A stretch of DNA of 64,000 nt, taken from contig NZ_LT859959.1 of the NCBI RefSeq assembly GCF_900176205.1, positions 4,795,001-4,859,000 on the forward strand, written 5' to 3'. Shown here one piece after another: positions 34,200-42,540 of this stretch. A program made the position numbers and the translations under genes. The notes beneath the pieces are model-generated. The model searched no databases and was not told where the DNA came from. It was given only the letters and a program-made list of their open reading frames with translations. This stretch comes from Bradyrhizobium sp. ORS 285. GTDB lineage: Bacteria; Pseudomonadota; Alphaproteobacteria; Rhizobiales; Xanthobacteraceae. Positions within the stretch are counted from its first letter, which is position 1, and each line of letters begins with the position of its first letter.

Positions 34200-35294
34200 T
34201 CACGGATTCGGCGAGCTTTCGCCGGCGACCTGCAGGAGTTGCGAGCGGCGGACGCGCTCGCGGTGGGCGGTGTAGAGGCCGCTGGAGACGATGAAGGCGG
34301 CGCCGACGATGGTCCAGACATCCGGCAATTCGCCGAACACCAGGAAGCCGAGAATGCTGACCCACAAGAGCTGCGTGTAGGAGAACGGCGCCAGCACCGA
34401 GGCATCGGCATAGCGGAACGCCAGCACGACAATCCACTGCCCCATTGTCGAGGCGACGCCGACCAGCACGCCGAAGCCGATGTCCTGCCAGGACGGCGTG
34501 ACCCAGACGAACGGCACCATCGCCGAGAGCAGGCAGACGCCGGCGATCGACGAATAGGTCATGATGGTGATGGCGTGCTCGCGGCCGCTCATCATGCGCG
34601 TCATGATCAGGGTGCAGGCCCAGGCGAAGGCGGAGGCGATCGGAAACAAAGCGGCGAGATGGAAGGCGCCGGTGCCGGGGCGGAGGATGACGAGCACGCC
34701 GAACAGCCCGACGGCGGTCGCGATCCAGCGGCGCAGGCCGACCTTCTCGCTGAGGAAGATGATCGACAGCGCGGTCACGAACAGCGGCGCCACGAAGCCG
34801 GTGGCCGAGGCCTCCGCGATCGGCAGATAGCGCAGGCCGGAGATGAACATGATCGACGAGCCGAGCAGCGCGACCCCGCGCAGCAAATGGAACTTCACCC
34901 GCTCGGTGCGCATCGCAAACAGCGGCGAGCCCGGGATCATCGCCGGCACCATGATCATCGCGAACACGACGAAGCGGATCCAGGTGATCTCGATCGAGGG
35001 CAGCGTCTTCGACAGATACTTCGCCGTGACGTCCGAGGTGCCGAGGAACACGGTCGAGAGCAGGATCAGCGCGATGCCGCGGAATGGGCGATCGGCCCGC
35101 GCGGGGGCGCGCTTCCGCGCGGCGGTCGGCTTCTCCTGCACGTGTGTCGGCAAATCGTCCAGTCGCGCGGCGGCTGCCGCACTCGGAGGCGGGGTCACGG
35201 TCGAACTCGAAAGGTTGAGAAGCGGAACGATTCGGTGAGAGGCGACAAAACGCCAATCACGCCGCCGCGACAACCCGTCGAAAGCGGGCAGCAT
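34200..35294 (-). CDS. EamA/DMT family transporter
   Basis: A 364-residue membrane protein with two EamA repeats and ten predicted helices from about residue 72 onward: 'FRGIALILLSTVFLGTSDVTAKYLSKTLPSIEITWIRF' opens repeat one and 'LAALFPIASAFAWACTLIMTRMM' repeat two. The C-terminal 'FVSSGLYTAHRERVRR' is typical. Family members export amino acids or other metabolites. The N-terminal 70 residues are polar and may not be translated; GTG at 35198 is an alternative start. A 97-bp gap separates it from the FAH-family gene downstream on the same strand. Confidence 0.85.
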   Translation of the reverse strand: MLPAFDGLSRRRDWRFVASHRIVPLLNLSSSTVTPPPSAAAAARLDDLPTHVQEKPTAARKRAPARADRPFRGIALILLSTVFLGTSDVTAKYLSKTLPSIEITWIRFVVFAMIMVPAMIPGSPLFAMRTERVKFHLLRGVALLGSSIMFISGLRYLPIAEASATGFVAPLFVTALSIIFLSEKVGLRRWIATAVGLFGVLVILRPGTGAFHLAALFPIASAFAWACTLIMTRMMSGREHAITIMTYSSIAGVCLLSAMVPFVWVTPSWQDIGFGVLVGVASTMGQWIVVLAFRYADASVLAPFSYTQLLWVSILGFLVFGELPDVWTIVGAAFIVSSGLYTAHRERVRRSQLLQVAGESSPNP

Positions 35295-35351
35295 CTATGC
35301 GCTGGCCACGCGCCGGAGTAGCAAAAATCCGTAATACTCCGTGATGCTGCG

Positions 35352-36191
35352 CTACAGCATCGGCAAGCCGCGCGGCTTCGGCCCGCGCGGAAAGGCGCGA
35401 TCGATCGCCGCGATGTCGGCCGCGGTCAGCTCGATGTCGCCGGCGGCGGCGTTCTCCTCGGCGTGCTCCGGCCGCGAGGCCTTGGGGATGGCGAGCAGCG
35501 ACGAGGCGCGGGTGAGGTAAGCGAGCGCGATCTGGCGCGGCGTGGCGTTGTGCTGCTCGGCGATGCGCTGCAGCACCTCGCCACCGGGACTGCGGCGCTC
35601 GGGGAAATCATCGTGACCGAACGGCGAATAGGCAACCACGGCGACGCCGTGCTGGCCGCACCACGGGATGACCGCATGCTCGATGGCCCGCTCTTGCAGG
35701 TGATAGAGCACCTGGTTGCAGGCGATCTTGCCGGGGCCTGCGACATCGAGCAGTTCGTCGAGATCGTCGACGTCGAAATTGCTGACGCCCCAGGACGCGA
35801 TCTTGCCCGCGGCTTTCAGCTCCTCGAATGCAGCCACGGTTTCTTCGAGCGGATACGAGCCGGGCCAATGCAGCAGGTAACAATCGAGGCGGTCGGTCTT
35901 CAGCCGCTTCAGCGAGCGCTCGCAGGCGGTGATGGTGCCGCGGCGGGAGGCGTTGCTGGGCAGCACTTTTGAGACCAGGAACACCTCGTCGCGCCGGCCG
36001 GCGATGGCTTCGGCGATCACGAGCTCCGCCTCGCCATACATCTCGGCGGTGTCGATATGCGTCATGCCGCGGTCGAGCCCGCGCTGCAACGTGGCGATGG
36101 CGCGCTTGCGATCGGCGTGGTCGAGATACCAGGTGCCCTGCCCGATGACGGACACGCCGGCGCCGCCAGTTCCGAATGTCTTGTGCTTCAT
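35352..36191 (-). CDS. Aldo/keto reductase
   Basis: A 279-residue NADPH-dependent reductase with the full catalytic tetrad: Asp and Tyr in 'HIDTAEMYGEAE', Lys in 'VSKVLPSN' and His in 'CYLLHWPG'. 'IPKASRPEHAEENAAAGDIELTAADIAAID' is the family's C-terminal cofactor block. It should reduce aldehydes or ketones; the substrate is not known. It is shorter than some family members but complete. It lies 57 bp upstream of the EamA gene on the same strand and may be transcribed with it. Confidence 0.92.
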   Translation of the reverse strand: MKHKTFGTGGAGVSVIGQGTWYLDHADRKRAIATLQRGLDRGMTHIDTAEMYGEAELVIAEAIAGRRDEVFLVSKVLPSNASRRGTITACERSLKRLKTDRLDCYLLHWPGSYPLEETVAAFEELKAAGKIASWGVSNFDVDDLDELLDVAGPGKIACNQVLYHLQERAIEHAVIPWCGQHGVAVVAYSPFGHDDFPERRSPGGEVLQRIAEQHNATPRQIALAYLTRASSLLAIPKASRPEHAEENAAAGDIELTAADIAAIDRAFPRGPKPRGLPML

Positions 36192-36238
36192 GGGGCGAGC
36201 ATAGAGGATGGCGGCGGTGGCGTCGATTGGCCACCGCC

Positions 36239-36314
36239 GTCATTGCGAGCGCAGCGAAGCAATCCAGGATGGTGGGCGGGACTCTGGATTGCTTCGCTGC
36301 GCTCGCAATGACGA
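36239..36314. repeat. Dispersed palindromic repeat (CATTGCGAGCG family), copy 2
   Basis: CGTCATTGCGAGCGCAGCGA is inverted as CGCTGCGCTCGCAATGACG, with inner AATCCAG/CTGGATT arms. It is the same family as 12195-12278. It lies between the aldo/keto reductase start and the nasC stop codon, where it may end the nitrate operon transcript. Confidence 0.85.
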
Positions 36315-36321
36315 CGTTGAG

Positions 36322-39015
36322 CTAGCTCGCCACTTTCACCGACACGTCGGCCTGCGCCGGCATCTGTGCGATCAAGCGCTTCATCTCGGGGATGCAGGAG
36401 CCGCAATTGGTGCCGGCCTTGAGCTCGGCGCCGATGGCGGCGGGCGTGCGGGCTCCCGCGGCGATGGCGTCGCAGATGGTGTCGCGGCCGACGCCGAAGC
36501 AGGCGCAGACGATCGGGCCGCCACTGGCGCCATCCGGCGCACGTCCCGACAGCAGCACGCGGCGCTGCTCGTCGTCGAGGCGGTCGGCGGCGAACATCGT
36601 CTTCACGACGTTCCAGTCGCCAGCGTCATGGCCGGGGCCGACGAACACGGAGGTCGCGATGCGATCGCCGTCGAAGCATGCGGCGCGATAGACGCCGCCG
36701 CCGACATCCATGTAGTCGGCGACATCGTCAGTGGCGAGGGCCTTGAACCAGCCGGGCCAGCGCATGAGGTCGCCATTGTCGGCGAACAGATAGCCGAAGC
36801 CGCCGGGCACCGTCGCGCGCACCCACCACAGGTTCGACGGCAGCGTCAGTTCGGTGCGCGACAGGATGAAGCCGCGGAACACATACTCGTAAGGCGAGAT
36901 CGCGGCCGGTGTCGCCTTGGCCTCCGGCTGGCCGGAGAACGGATCGGTGTGCGAGGCGACCAGCGCACCGACGCGGCCATGCGAGGAGTTGGTCGCATTC
37001 CAGTGGATCGGCGCGAACAGCATGCCGCGCTGCTGGCGCTCGCTGACGACGACCTTGAGAATGCACTGGCCGTGCTCGGTGGTGACCTTGGCGAAGCCGT
37101 CATGCATCAGGCCGTAGCGCAGCGCGTCGTCCGGATGCACCTCGACGAACGGCTCCGGCAGATGCGATCCGAGACGCGGGCTGAGGCCGGTGCGGGTCAT
37201 CGTGTGCCACTGGTCGCGGATGCGGCCGGTATTGAGACGTAGCGGACGCGCGGCCGTGGTCTCGCTGCGCAGCGCCGGCACCTCCGGCGCGACGAAGCGG
37301 GCCTTGCGGTCGTTGGTGTAGAAGGCGCCGTCGGCGAAGAAGCGCGGCTCGGGCGGCCTGCCGGCGCGCACCGGCCACTGCACCGGGGCCATCGTGTCGT
37401 ATTCATCATCCGACAGCGTGGCCAAGCCGCCAATGTCGAAGTCGCGCGTGCCGTCGTTCTCGAATGCCGACAGCGCGGCATGTTCGCGGAACACGTCGGC
37501 GGCGGAGGTGTAGTTGAACGCGGCGGCGTGGCCGAGCCGCTTGCCGACCTCGCTCAGGATCCACCAGTCTGGCTTGGCCTCGCCGGCCGGCGGCATGAAG
37601 GCGCGCTGGCGCGAGATGCGCCGCTCGGAATTGGTCACGGTGCCCGACTTCTCGCCCCAGGCCTGCGCCGGCAACAGAACATGCGCGCCGACATCCACGG
37701 TGTCGTTGGAGCGGACGTTCTCGGAGACGACGAACAATTCGAGCTTCTTCAGCGCCGTGCGCACCAGATCCGCATCCGGCAGCGACACCGCCGGATTGGT
37801 GCCGATCACCCACAGCGCCTTGATCTGGCCGCGCGCGATCGCCTCGAACATCTGCACCGCCTTCAAGCCCTCGTGGGTGGCGATGTCGGACGCCTTCCAG
37901 AAGCGTCTGATACGATCGATGTCCGCCGGCGTGAAGTTCATGTGCGCGGCGAGCTGATTGGCGAGACCGCCGACCTCGCGGCCGCCCATCGCATTGGGCT
38001 GGCCGGTCAGCGAGAACGGGCCCATGCCGGGCTTGCCGATGCGCGCGGTGGCGAGATGGCAGTTGAGGATCGCATTGACCTTGTCGGTGCCCTGCGCCGA
38101 CTGGTTCACCCCTTGCGAGTACAAGGTGACGACCTTGGGCGTGTCGCGGAACAGCTTGAAGAAGGCGGCGACATCGGCCTCGGACAGGCCGGTGGCAAGC
38201 GCGGTCGCAGCGGCGCTGCCGGCGAGATTGCGGGCCCGCGCCAGCGTCTCGTCGAAGCCAGACGTGTGGCGCGCAATGTAGTTGCTGTCCAGCGCGCCGC
38301 TGTCGGCGAGATGCACCAGCAAGCCGGAGAACAGTGCCGAATCGGTGCCGGGCTTCAGGCCAAGGAAGAGGTCGGCCTCGCTCGAGGTATCGGTGCGGCG
38401 CGGGTCGATGACGACGAACTTGGCGCCACGGGTCTGCTTGTTCGCCAGCATGCGCTGGTACAGCACGGGATGGCACCAGGCGGCATTGCTGCCGACGAAC
38501 ACCAGCAGATCGGCCTGGTCGAGATCCTCATAGGTGCCAGGCACGGTGTCGGCGCCGAAGGCGCGGCGATGGCCGGCGACCGAGGAGGCCATGCACAGCC
38601 GCGAATTGGTGTCGACATTGGCCGAGCCGAGAAAACCCTTCATCAGCTTGTTGGCGACGTAATAGTCCTCGGTCAGCATCTGGCCGGAGAGATAGAACGC
38701 CACCGCGTCCTCGCCGTCGCGCGCGACGATGTGCTTCAGCCGGGTCGCGACATGGTCGAGCGCGTCGCTCCAGGCCACCCGCTCCATACCGTGCTTGCAG
38801 CGGACCATCGGATAGAGCAGCCGGTTCTCCAGCCCGAGCGTCTCGCCGAGCGCCGAGCCCTTCGAGCAGAGCCGGCCGAGATTGGCGGGATGGACCGGAT
38901 CGCCGGAGATCGCCGCTCCGCCGCTGCCGTCAGGCGTGGCGAGCACGCCGCAGCCGACGCCGCAATAAGGACAGGCGGTTCGCACCGTACGCAGTTTCGG
39001 ATCAACACTCGTCAT
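36322..39015 (-). CDS. nasC: Assimilatory nitrate reductase, molybdopterin catalytic subunit
   Basis: An 897-residue cytoplasmic molybdoenzyme that reduces nitrate to nitrite. The N-terminus has a 4Fe-4S motif ('CPYCGVGCGVL' plus 'GRLCSKG' further on), followed by the molybdopterin guanine dinucleotide-binding domains ('TGQPNAMGGREVGGLANQLAAH'). The C-terminus ends in a BFD-like 2Fe-2S domain ('CACFGVGRDTICDAI', 'TNCGSCIPEMKRLI'), normal for Nas enzymes that receive electrons from an NAD(P)H flavoprotein. It is the last gene of nrtA-nrtB-nrtC-bjgb-flp-nasC. The name follows the Bradyrhizobium diazoefficiens bjgb-flp-nasC cluster. No nitrite reductase gene is in the window. Confidence 0.93.
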   Translation of the reverse strand: MTSVDPKLRTVRTACPYCGVGCGVLATPDGSGGAAISGDPVHPANLGRLCSKGSALGETLGLENRLLYPMVRCKHGMERVAWSDALDHVATRLKHIVARDGEDAVAFYLSGQMLTEDYYVANKLMKGFLGSANVDTNSRLCMASSVAGHRRAFGADTVPGTYEDLDQADLLVFVGSNAAWCHPVLYQRMLANKQTRGAKFVVIDPRRTDTSSEADLFLGLKPGTDSALFSGLLVHLADSGALDSNYIARHTSGFDETLARARNLAGSAAATALATGLSEADVAAFFKLFRDTPKVVTLYSQGVNQSAQGTDKVNAILNCHLATARIGKPGMGPFSLTGQPNAMGGREVGGLANQLAAHMNFTPADIDRIRRFWKASDIATHEGLKAVQMFEAIARGQIKALWVIGTNPAVSLPDADLVRTALKKLELFVVSENVRSNDTVDVGAHVLLPAQAWGEKSGTVTNSERRISRQRAFMPPAGEAKPDWWILSEVGKRLGHAAAFNYTSAADVFREHAALSAFENDGTRDFDIGGLATLSDDEYDTMAPVQWPVRAGRPPEPRFFADGAFYTNDRKARFVAPEVPALRSETTAARPLRLNTGRIRDQWHTMTRTGLSPRLGSHLPEPFVEVHPDDALRYGLMHDGFAKVTTEHGQCILKVVVSERQQRGMLFAPIHWNATNSSHGRVGALVASHTDPFSGQPEAKATPAAISPYEYVFRGFILSRTELTLPSNLWWVRATVPGGFGYLFADNGDLMRWPGWFKALATDDVADYMDVGGGVYRAACFDGDRIATSVFVGPGHDAGDWNVVKTMFAADRLDDEQRRVLLSGRAPDGASGGPIVCACFGVGRDTICDAIAAGARTPAAIGAELKAGTNCGSCIPEMKRLIAQMPAQADVSVKVAS

Positions 39016-39031
39016 CGTGCGAGGCCCCCTC

Positions 39032-40246
39032 TCACGCCGCCTTCGGCCGCGTCCCCACGCGGCCGAACATCATCTCGGTCCGGATCGATACGATCGGTTC
39101 CTGCTTGCGGATCAGGTCGCGATACCAGAGCGCATCCTGCGTATCGCCGATCAGCACCGCGCCGGTCAGCCGCCCATCAGCGATCACCAGCTTCTTGTAG
39201 ATGCCGCGCCTGACATCGTTGAGCACGATCGCCTCGCTGCCCTCGGCACCGATGAAATCGCCGGCGGAGAACACCGCAACGCCGGACACTTTGAGGTTGG
39301 TCGAGACGACGCTGCCCTGATAGGCCGCCTTGCGGCCGGCGAGATGCCGCGCCAGGACCCGCGCCTGTTCATAGGCAGGCTCCACCAGGCCGTAGCAGGT
39401 GCCGCGATGCTCGGCGCATTCGCCGAGCGCGAAGATTCCCGACGCCGAGGTCTGCATGACGTCGTCGACGACGATGCCGCGATTGACGGCAAGCCCCGCC
39501 TCCTTGGCGAGCGCGATGTTAGGCTTGATGCCGGCCGCGAAGATCACGGCGTCGGCGGCGATGCGCCGCCCATCGGCGAGCTCGACGCTTTCGACACGGG
39601 CGTCACCATGGATCGCCGCCGTGCTCGCCTGCAGCAGGACTTCGATGCCCTTGCGCTCGACCAACACTTTCAGCAGCGAGGCCGCAGGCGCATCGAGCTG
39701 CCGCTCCATCAGGCGGTCCATCAGATGCAGCAGGGTCACCTGAGCGCCGGCGCGCGCCAAGCCATAGGCGGCCTCCAGGCCAAGCAGCCCGCCGCCGACC
39801 ACGACGACGCGCGCCTTCTTCGCGGCCAGGCTCAGCAGCACGTCGGTATCGCGGCTGTCGCGGAACGTGTGAACGCCCGGCAGGTCGCTGCCGGGCACGG
39901 GCAACCGTAGCGGCAGCGAGCCGGTGGCGAGGACCAGGCGCGAGAAGGCGACGTTCTCATCATTCTCGATCTGCAACTCGCGCCGGCCGACGTCGATGCC
40001 GGTGACGCGCGCGCCATACTTCAACGTCACGCCGCGCTCCCGCCACCAACTGGCCGGCTTGAGCTCGATCTCGTGCGAGGCCGCCTCGCCGGCCAGCACC
40101 GACGACAGCAGCACACGGTTATAGGCGAGCCGCGGCTCCTCGCCGATCACCGCGATGGCGTAGCGGCCGAGTGCCGTCTGCGACAGCTCCTCGACCAGCT
40201 TCGCAGCGGCCATGCCGTTGCCGACGATGACGAGCGGCTCACTCAA
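39032..40246 (-). CDS. flp: FAD-dependent NAD(P)H oxidoreductase of nitrate assimilation (Flp)
   Basis: A 404-residue flavoprotein. 'LVIVGNGMAAAKLVEEL' at the N-terminus is the FAD motif and 'ARVVVVGGGLLGLEAAYGLARAG' at about 150-175 the NAD(P)H motif; 'GIFALGECAEHRG' is the second FAD contact. It resembles the N-terminal part of NADH nitrite reductases. In the B. diazoefficiens cluster the equivalent Flp supplies electrons to NasC and to the haemoglobin Bjgb. I chose the TTG at 40246, with GGAGTAGG 8 bp upstream, because ATG-initiated longer frames would run far into bjgb. It starts 5 bp after the bjgb stop codon. Confidence 0.87.
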   Translation of the reverse strand: MSEPLVIVGNGMAAAKLVEELSQTALGRYAIAVIGEEPRLAYNRVLLSSVLAGEAASHEIELKPASWWRERGVTLKYGARVTGIDVGRRELQIENDENVAFSRLVLATGSLPLRLPVPGSDLPGVHTFRDSRDTDVLLSLAAKKARVVVVGGGLLGLEAAYGLARAGAQVTLLHLMDRLMERQLDAPAASLLKVLVERKGIEVLLQASTAAIHGDARVESVELADGRRIAADAVIFAAGIKPNIALAKEAGLAVNRGIVVDDVMQTSASGIFALGECAEHRGTCYGLVEPAYEQARVLARHLAGRKAAYQGSVVSTNLKVSGVAVFSAGDFIGAEGSEAIVLNDVRRGIYKKLVIADGRLTGAVLIGDTQDALWYRDLIRKQEPIVSIRTEMMFGRVGTRPKAA

Positions 40247-40251
40247 CTGAC

Positions 40252-40677
40252 CTACTCCGCCGCCTGCGCCTTGCCATAGGCTTCCGAAATCATGAAACCC
40301 GACAACGTGCCGTAAGCCGCTGTCCAGGCGTCGGCGACGTCGGGCGTCCACGCCTCACCCAGCCCCTTCTCGAGCGTCCAAAGCAGCGCAGCGCCGACCA
40401 CCGGATAGTGCTCGGGCTTGGCGCCATAATTTACATGCCGCTTGGCCAGCGCGCTCGCCGCCGGCAGGATCGCCGGCAGGTCCGACAGTCCGTTCACGAC
40501 GACCGTCAGTGTCGCCATCAGCTTCTTGCGCTGCTCGGTGAGATCATCGGGGAACATCGCGCGCACCTGCGGCGCCACTTCAAACAGGCGGTCGTAGAAG
40601 ATCGCCGCAGCCTGATCGGAGATCGGTGCGACCTTGGCAAAACTATCCTGAACCAGTGTGATCTGAGACGGCGTCAT
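40252..40677 (-). CDS. bjgb: Single-domain haemoglobin, Bjgb type
   Basis: A 141-residue globin similar to the haem domain of flavohaemoglobins. The proximal histidine is H81 in 'ALAKRHVNYGAKPEHY', and Q49 in 'LTEQRKKL' sits at the distal E7 position. It lacks the reductase domains, so Flp from the next gene probably reduces it. In B. diazoefficiens the homologue protects against NO formed during nitrate use. The ATG at 40677 has AAGGA 8 bp upstream. An 82-bp gap with a strong hairpin separates it from nrtC. Confidence 0.88.
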   Translation of the reverse strand: MTPSQITLVQDSFAKVAPISDQAAAIFYDRLFEVAPQVRAMFPDDLTEQRKKLMATLTVVVNGLSDLPAILPAASALAKRHVNYGAKPEHYPVVGAALLWTLEKGLGEAWTPDVADAWTAAYGTLSGFMISEAYGKAQAAE

Positions 40678-40718
40678 GGGAAATCCTTTTGATGAAACGA
40701 GAACCCGTTGGTCGCCGG

Positions 40719-40750
40719 AGGCGGAGAGTGGTTCGATCCACTCTCCGCCT
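40719..40750 (-). promoter_or_regulatory. Strong hairpin between nrtC and bjgb
   Basis: A perfect 13-bp stem (AGGCGGAGAGTGG / CCACTCTCCGCCT on the minus strand) with the six-base loop ATCGAA lies in the 82-bp gap. No T run follows, so it is not a simple terminator. A hexaloop with A at position 1 and G at position 4 is the type bound by ANTAR proteins such as NasT, though only one hairpin is seen. It may also protect the 3' end of the nrtABC message. Confidence 0.55.
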
Positions 40751-40759
40751 TCGTCTCTG

Positions 40760-41551
40760 TCAGGCCGCCTCGACGAAGCGGTGCCGCTCATAGAGGAATT
40801 CGAGCACGCGCTGGCGGCATTTCACGTAGGTCGGGTTGGTCGCGAGCTCGAGCCGCTTGCGCGGCCGCGGCAGCGCGACCTCGAGCACCTCGCCGATATG
40901 CGCGCTCGGGCCGTTGGTCATCATCACGATGCGGTCCGACAGCAGCACGGCCTCGTCGACATCGTGGGTGATCATCAGGATGGTGTTGCCGAGCTTCTGA
41001 TGCAGCGCCATCACCGAATCCTGCAGATGCGCGCGCGTCAGCGCGTCGAGGGCACCGAACGGCTCGTCGAGCAGCAGCACCTTCGGCTCCATCGCCAGCG
41101 CGCGGGCGATGCCGACGCGCTGCTTCATGCCGCCGGAGATCTCGTTCGGGCGCTTGTCCTTGGCGTGGGTCATCTGCACGAGGTTGAGATTGTGCAGTGT
41201 CCAGGCATCGCGCTCGGCGCGGGTCTTGGTCTTGGCGAACACCTTGTCGACGCCGAGGCGCACGTTCTCATAGACCGTGAGCCAGGGCAGCAGGCTGTGG
41301 TTCTGGAACACAACGGCGCGGTCCGGACCGGGCGAGTTGACCTCGCGCTCCTCCAGCAGCACGCCGCCAGTGGTCGCGGTGGTGAGGCCCGCGACGATGT
41401 TGAGCATCGTCGACTTGCCGCAGCCGGAATGGCCGATGATCGAGACGTATTCGCCCTTCTCGATCGTCAGATTGATGTCCTTCAGCACCTCGGTGGTCGC
41501 AGCGCCGCGGGTGAAGACCTTGTCGACGTGGTCGAGCTTCAGATAGGCCAT
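40760..41551 (-). CDS. nrtC: Nitrate ABC transporter ATP-binding protein
   Basis: A 263-residue ATPase. The Walker A motif GHSGCGKST is at 40-48, the signature 'ISGGMKQRV' and Walker B 'VLLLDEPFGALD' follow, and 'ITHDVDEAVLLSD' carries the switch histidine. It is the NrtD-like short form with no C-terminal binding-protein domain. It powers nitrate uptake through the adjacent NrtB permease. The ATG at 41551 has GAGAGGGA upstream; the extra N-terminal residues in a longer frame are out of character. Annotators may call it NrtD, NasD or NrtC. Confidence 0.9.
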   Translation of the reverse strand: MAYLKLDHVDKVFTRGAATTEVLKDINLTIEKGEYVSIIGHSGCGKSTMLNIVAGLTTATTGGVLLEEREVNSPGPDRAVVFQNHSLLPWLTVYENVRLGVDKVFAKTKTRAERDAWTLHNLNLVQMTHAKDKRPNEISGGMKQRVGIARALAMEPKVLLLDEPFGALDALTRAHLQDSVMALHQKLGNTILMITHDVDEAVLLSDRIVMMTNGPSAHIGEVLEVALPRPRKRLELATNPTYVKCRQRVLEFLYERHRFVEAA

Positions 41552-41564
41552 GATGCTGTCCCTC

Positions 41565-42473
41565 TCAGTTCGTCGCGGTGCCGCGGGTGACGATCTTGCC
41601 GACAACGGCGATCAGCCGGTCGAGCACGAAGCCGATGATGCCGACATAGAACAGCGCCAGAATGATCTCGCTGATATGCGAGGAATTCCACGCGTCCCAG
41701 ATGAAGAAGCCGATGCCGACGCCGCCGATCAGCATCTCCGCCGCGACGATCGCCAACCAGGACAGGCCGATGCCGATGCGCAAGCCGGTGAAGATGTAGG
41801 GCGCGGCCGCCGGGATCATGATCTTGGCGAAGAACTCCAGCGGATTGAGCTGCACGACGGCGGCGACGTTGCGGTAGTCCTGCGGGATGTTGCGGATGCC
41901 GACCGCGGTGTTGATGATGATCGGCCACACCGAGGTGATGAAGATGACGAAGATCGCCGAGGGCTGACCGTCGCGGAACGCGGCGAGCGACAGCGGCAGC
42001 CAGGCGAGCGGCGGGATCGTGCGCAGCACCTGGAAGATCGGATCGAGACCGCGCATCGCCCAGACCGACTGCCCGATCAGGGTGCCCAGCGCCACACCGA
42101 CGACCGCGGCGATGGCGTAGCCGATCGCGACGCGGCGGAGACTGGCTTCGAGATGCCAGAACAGGCCCTTGTCGATGCCGCCATGATCGAAGAACGGATC
42201 GAGGATCAGCTCGCGAGTATCAGTGAACACGCGCGACGGCGGCGGCAGTGCCGAGCCGGCGCGCCGGCAGAGCAGCTCCCAGACGATCAGGAACAGCGCC
42301 AGCACGATCAGCGGCGGCACCACGCGCACCGCGGCCTCGCGGGCCATCTTCACATAACGCTCGGCCTTCGGCGGCTGCTTCGGCGTCATCGTCACCACCG
42401 ACGCCGTGGTGGATGCTGACGCAGGCGAAACGACCTTGGGCACGCTGTCATTGGTCAACGCGGGCATGGACAT
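41565..42473 (-). CDS. nrtB: Nitrate ABC transporter permease
   Basis: A 302-residue permease of the nitrate/sulfonate/taurine group. A polar N-terminal tail (about 1-45) precedes the first helix, and five or six helices follow. The coupling loop contains 'AEMLIGGVGIGFFIWDAW', the usual block for NrtB and SsuC. The start is the ATG at 42473, preceded by GGAGAAAGG; the ATG 6 bp downstream is possible. It lies 13 bp upstream of the ATPase and 67 bp downstream of the binding protein. Confidence 0.9.
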   Translation of the reverse strand: MSMPALTNDSVPKVVSPASASTTASVVTMTPKQPPKAERYVKMAREAAVRVVPPLIVLALFLIVWELLCRRAGSALPPPSRVFTDTRELILDPFFDHGGIDKGLFWHLEASLRRVAIGYAIAAVVGVALGTLIGQSVWAMRGLDPIFQVLRTIPPLAWLPLSLAAFRDGQPSAIFVIFITSVWPIIINTAVGIRNIPQDYRNVAAVVQLNPLEFFAKIMIPAAAPYIFTGLRIGIGLSWLAIVAAEMLIGGVGIGFFIWDAWNSSHISEIILALFYVGIIGFVLDRLIAVVGKIVTRGTATN

Positions 42474-42540
42474 CGGAAGCCTTTCTCCGTGCAATGAGAG
42501 GAGCCGCGCGCTGTGAGCCGCGCGCGGGCGAAGGTTCTGA

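Noticed and set aside
40719..40750. Rho-independent terminator between nrtC and bjgb
   Set aside because: The stem is strong but no T run follows on the transcript strand, so it is listed as a regulatory hairpin.
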